From: Limnoperna fortunei
Taxonomy: Eukaryota; Mollusca; Bivalvia; Mytilida; Modiolidae
Length of the DNA stretch: 64,000 bases
Assembly (NCBI GenBank): GCA_944474755.1
Contig: OX104115.1
Coordinates: 69,912,993-69,976,992, forward strand
Reading direction: 5' to 3'
Of the stretch, positions 55,401 through 61,400 are shown piece after piece. The notes under the pieces were generated by a model. It did no database searches. It worked only from the letters and a program-made list of their open reading frames with translations, and was not told where the DNA came from. The number at the start of each line of letters is the position of its first letter. Within the stretch, counting starts at the first letter, position 1. The translations under genes were made by a program, and so were the position numbers.

Positions 55401-58400
55401 GTATTGTAGGCCCCTGTTACAAGATGAAGCATCGCTTAATCCCATTATAGGAACATTTTTGTTTCCAGTTGGTTGACAGTGTCCATGTCAATGGGGCTTA
55501 TTCCATCTATAGCAAGCGTCGTCAATGGGGCCTGGAGCAAAAGTTCTCTTGGCTGAGTACTTGACTCCCAAGGGCCAAAATTAAATCATTTATATATTAA
55601 TAAAACTTTAAAACGTATGATCATGTTTTTAGAAGCAAAACTTACTGATATATGGTTGATGTCGGTAAAAGGTCTATATCTATGGTCTACGGTGATAGTA
55701 CATTGATGTATGGTTGATGCCAGTAAAGGGTCTATATCTATGGTCTACGGTGATAGTACATTGATGTATGGTTGATGCCAGTAAAGGGTCTATATGTATG
55801 GTCTTCGGTGGTAGTACATTGTACAACCTGATATTTGTATACCATGAAGGGGGTTTTGTCTTGGTCCTTATTCTATTTGAATGGCAAGTAATGATAGTGC
55901 CTGTGGAGGCATGGAAATCTCACTTACAGTAGGCCATGGTTTCTGGGTCTGGTCGGGGCATTATATTTATAGGTGGGTGTTTATGAATACATAAACAAAT
56001 CATGAAATAAGTGAACAAGTCACAAATTGAAATATACAGAAGTAAAAGACTACTAGAAAAAAATAAACAAAAGAAGCTGCATCTAAACAAGAGGGTACAA
56101 ATACAGAATTAAAATGAATACCATGAAATCACAATACCAATAATTTAAGTACTCTCAAATACAAGGTTTAAGAAATACTCACATCAGAAACATGTAAACA
56201 AGAATGAACATTATACAAGGTGCATGATTGTTAGGAATGGTCTGCTTTAATAGAGTTATGTAAAGACAGATCAAAGCTACAATGGTCCTTCTCTATTTCA
56301 ACATCTCCAACAGGGTTCTTTAAGACTTGTTCATTTTTTTATCAGATAGCTCTATTTATTTTTAGAGAGAGAGAATGGGGTTATGGAAAAATTATTGTAA
56401 CATAATTGTGACATTTTGTTTTGTTAATTAATATAAGTTATAGCAATATAAAGTAAACTAAACACAATTTGGAATTTTGTTAAGAAAAGAAAGGTGTGTA
56501 GAGATAAAGTTTTTAAAAAGTACACATTTCTGTCAAATGAAATTGTTGTTCACATTGAATTCTTCCTTACAACCAAGTCAAATAATATTTACATTGATCT
56601 TTATAGGAAGATGTTCAGAGGAAAAACCAGACAGATAATAAATTGCAAGAATTTCATGAGAAATTAAAAAGGGCAGAATTACAGCGTCGTGCTTCTGAAC
56701 TGGATCTAGTAAGTTCTGAAGTGTTTTCTTCATCACTTTTAGATTAAAGGACATTTTGGGCAGAGCTGCTTAGGTAGATAGTGATCAGCCATTGCTCAAC
56801 ACTGTCAACATCTGTGATGTCACTTCCTGTTGTACCTTATGCATTGTGTCCTTGACATCAACCTTAATTAAGAAGTCCTGTTTATCCTTGGCCATTCTCC
56901 ACAAAAAGCTTAATGCAGCGGAAAGTGGAAGAAAACATGAAACACACAAAAGAATTTGTGCATGTAAATCATCAGTATTTAAATCAGCTAGTTGAATATT
57001 TTGGTGATTTAGCATTATGTTGAAGAATACAACCTAATATTTAATATACACTCCCTAAGAATAGGGTAAACTTTTTTATGTAATGCCCACAATACAGATC
57101 AAATTATGTTAAAATATAATCCACTAAAGACTTACATACTGCAGTCAAGTCTGTTCTATGGTATACAGTACATGGGAGCTGTACTTTCATAGCTTTCATG
57201 TTTTATTAGACAGTGTAATACACATGTTTTATTAGACAGAGTAATACACATGTTTTATTAGACCGAGTAATACACATGTTTTATTAGACAGAGTAATACA
57301 CATGTTTTATTAGACAGAGTAATACACATGTTGTATTAGGCAGTATAATACATGTTTTATTAGCCAGCATAATACACATGTTTTATTAGACAAATTAACT
57401 TGAATAATATAGAAGTAGTTGTGCATACTTTTTATTTCATGCTTGTTAAAAAAACAGAAAAAAGTGTTGTCTTTTGAAATTTTTCAGAATCAAATTAATG
57501 AAATGAAAGTGACGATATATTTTCAACATAAAAGTAATCAAAGTGGAGATTTTACAGTAAGTAATTCTTTAAAAATATGAAATTTAAACTAATTTAAAAT
57601 AACTTAAAAACAAAAAAAATTGTAAATAATATGAATTGAAATGAAAGTGAAAATAGCTCAATTTTTGTCATCAGTGGATGTCATTTTGAAATATTGTTTA
57701 ACCAAATACTTATTTAATGAAAAGGGGTGAAATGCTTATATGGTGGGTAACATTCCTTACAAAAAATCCTCCATGCCTGTCATGTAATGGCTGGTCAATA
57801 TATATATAACTCGGTTGTTAGTCTACTCCTTTGGGAGAGCCGCAGTGGTTGAGTGGCCTTTTTAGTTGGCCATCTACTATTGCCATTGATCATTGTATTG
57901 TCAAAACGGAGTTGCAAGATGGAGCCAGACTTTAGCAACTTGGACTCAACTCCAACCCTCCATGGATTTCCAGTTTTTCCAGCCGAATGATTCTCAATAT
58001 GTTTTTTGACTTCCTCTACAATAAACACTAGATGCAATTATCAGGACCAGATCTAGAAAGTAGCACTAGGGAGGACAAAATTCTGCAAGGGGTCTGGGGA
58101 CTGCTCAAGCTGGTGAGATTTAAGCAATTGAGAGGGTGTTGAGTCTCAGCGAAATCAGCTTTATGTCTGATTTATCCTCAAACTTGGCAAAATGGAAAAC
58201 CCAATGTGTGACAAACAGAAAAATGGAACCAAAGATTCTAATAACCAGTTGTGCCGATGACGGATAAAATAACATCAATTTGTTACAATGTAATAAATTT
58301 ATTATCTGCTTCTTTTTAACAAACTCTTGCTTGATCTTTCTTTCCTCCTTTTGGTGAACGTCCCTCTGCCCCATCTGGATCCGCCTCTGATTATATAGCT

Positions 58401-61400
58401 GAAAAATTGCTGATGTGACATGAAACCGTATCATTCTACTTTTAAACATCTGTCCTATTTCCCCTTATTCTGTTTAATGGAATAGCCCTAAGTTTTAATG
58501 TTACAGATGTGACAACAGTTCATATATTTTGGGGTATTTCAGGCTGTAAGAGGAGGGACTGCTGGTGAGGCTGTAGAGCAGATGAAAAGAAAGTTTGCAT
58601 CATCAGTCGGATCACAGTGGGTCTTATATGAGGTTGTGTATTCAGATGTTTTAGGTAGGATATTTATGGGGTTTTTTCGGTTTTGCTTGTCGGTTGTGGG
58701 ACATAATTGTAAGGCCCTATGCATCCCATGTCAGTCTCCATACAATTGCCTGTGAACTAGCACTGTAAAATACTGAATACATGTTATAGTCAGAAACAAC
58801 AAAACATTAAAACTTGCTTTAGAAAAACGCATCAGTCTTTCAGACGGTGTCTGGTCAATTGGTCCCAACATTTTTAAAATTGGCCCCAACATTTATAAAA
58901 TTGGCCCCAACACTTTTAAAAAGTATATTTTAGAACATATTTTGGTTTTGTATAGCCAGTAATAATAAGTTGTTAAGGATTGCCAGTTTTCCTACCTCAG
59001 GTCGGGGGTTCTCTCCGGGTACTCCGGCTTCCTCCCCCAATAAAAACTGGACGCCATGAAATAGCTGAAAAATTGCTGAAAGTGGCGTTAAAACACCATT
59101 CAAACAAACAAAATAATAAGTTGTTGAAATTTATGATGCACACATTGATGGCAGATTTATGTTTTAAATATAGGAGAAACTAGTGTCCAAACAGTGTGAG
59201 GTAACAGCATTACCTGTGTGGTTTTTCCCTGTGATGTTCTGTATAATGCATGTATAACTAAACCTAATGTATAGTGTTAATTGGTATTATCATATAAAGC
59301 CTGGATTATGTCTGAGGCAGTCGTATTGGGTCCAGATCTGCTGTATAGACCCGAGGCTTCTGTAGGAAGACCAAAAATAGGCTTCATCTGAAAATAACCA
59401 TTTTATGATACTTTTTTAACCAATGGCAACTCATTAATATGCCTTGTTTGACATAATAAACAGTGTTTACTGTTGAAAATAACACATACTTAACTTATGG
59501 TCGATTTCAGAAACTGGTAATCCTAAATCAATACAGGAAAGTCCCCTGTATTTAAATTAATACAGGGAAGTTTCCAGTATGAAACCTGATGTTATATTAA
59601 TACAGGTTATATTCCCAAAGTATTGAAAGTCATTGGTTAATAAAATGAGTTATAGATATTACAAGCAGTGCAAGTAGTGTACAGGTTTAAATGTCTTATT
59701 AGAAAAAATTTGTCATTGCATAGATGTTACAAGCAGTGCAAGTAGTGTACAGGTTTAATTTGTTTTAAGATGAGTTTACTCATAAAAGATACCAGGTTTT
59801 TCCTAAAAAACATATGTAATAAACTATTATTTTTGGTTTTTTTTTTGTGTTTTTTTTTGTTGCTTTTTTTATTAATTTTTTATTATTTTTTATGCACATA
59901 TGTAATGTATACAATTGTGGGTTGTTAATGACAGTTTCTTAGCTCCCATTAGAACTCTTTGGTAACAGGTTTTGACATATATATTTTTTTACAACTGTCT
60001 AAAAAAAAATTTAAATACATATATGCTTTACATTCCTTATTCTGACACACAATCTTTACCTTGAACTAGCCAATCAAATAATCAAGAACAAATTGTACCT
60101 TAATAAATGTATACTGGTATCAGACCTGTACTTACTGCATACCAACCCCAAAAGTGTGTATTCATGTACCATGGGAAACTTCAAATTATTTTTCTGTCAA
60201 ACAAGGACAAAATCCTTTGAACATCAATAAAAAAAAACATCAAATAACTGTTCGCATATTATTGATCTGATAAAAAAAAAAAATGGAAAGAAATGGTCCC
60301 CTTAGTTTGGATCAACCCCAAAATTAAATTAGTTCTGGACAAAATGTACAAATCAACTATCTTTAGCATGTATGTTAGAATATTAGAAGTAAACAAACCA
60401 TTGCAGAGTCTATCAACATTTTTTTCGCCAGAAAACAGAAATCTTAAAATATACTGAAAATTAAAAAAAATTGGTTTTTTTCTTACTGCAAAAAATACAA
60501 CAGGGTTTCCTTCTCAATAGTATATTTCAAATTTAAGAACATCCATAAATGTTTTAAACATATTTTCAGAGAACTTTTTTTGTCATGGAAATATCAACTT
60601 GTCAGTAGAAGTATATAAACAATGCACACTTTAATTTCTGAATTTACAGAATTAAGTAAGGTACTTTCAAAAACGTTTTGAACAGCATTTATATTTTTAT
60701 CAATTGTAGAAAGACCAATTCATCCAAGTGAGTGTTTATTAGACATAGTTATGTCATGGAGCTCTTGGGAAGAAGAATATCGGAAAAATACACATCTTGT
60801 CCTAAAATCAGGGGACCAAGTACGACAGTTAGATGAAGTTGTAAGTACAAGTATTATTTAATATCAAACCAGTGTTTGGACTACAAATTTTGCTCTGCAT
60901 CAAACCTTTCCTCTTTATACTAGACAAAATATATTGAAATGTTTTGTATGTATGTGACTTTTTACACATTTAACTGAACAAATAACACAATGCTAATAAA
61001 ATGCTGCATAGTAAATCTTTCCCAGGCAAACTTTGGCAGCCCAGGAAGGAATTCCTTGAACTGAGCCTATTTCCAAAGTCGTCTCTGGTGGCCCAGGAAG
61101 GCATTCCTTGAACTGAGCCTATTTCTAAAGTCTTCTCTGGTGGCCCAGGAAGGAATTCACCATAAGTTCAAAGGATTACAGATGGATTATAATGTCTGAT
61201 TGACATTTTCTTGATATGCTTATAACGAGAAATGTGTTTATAAACAGTAAAAAGGTCATGACCTAGAGTCCAAAAATGGAAATCTTGCCATCAATGTAAA
61301 ATTTAATTTTTATTTTATTTTTCTTATAAATTCAATCAGGAAACAAGATTTAAAAGTCAGATTTTTTTGTGTGATGGGGGTTGGACTTTACCTGGTTTCC

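Larger units (their letters stand above)
53328..55448 (+). repeat. Segmental duplicate B (blocks 2 then 1), containing exon W27
   Basis: Block 2 copy at 53328-53782 (starts GACAACGGCCTCTTAATTAT), then block 1 copy from 53784 (TCTACTGAGGGTCAGGAAAT). The order is the reverse of copy A, both in direct orientation. Exon W27 and the 41-bp array lie inside block 1 here. Confidence 0.88.
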
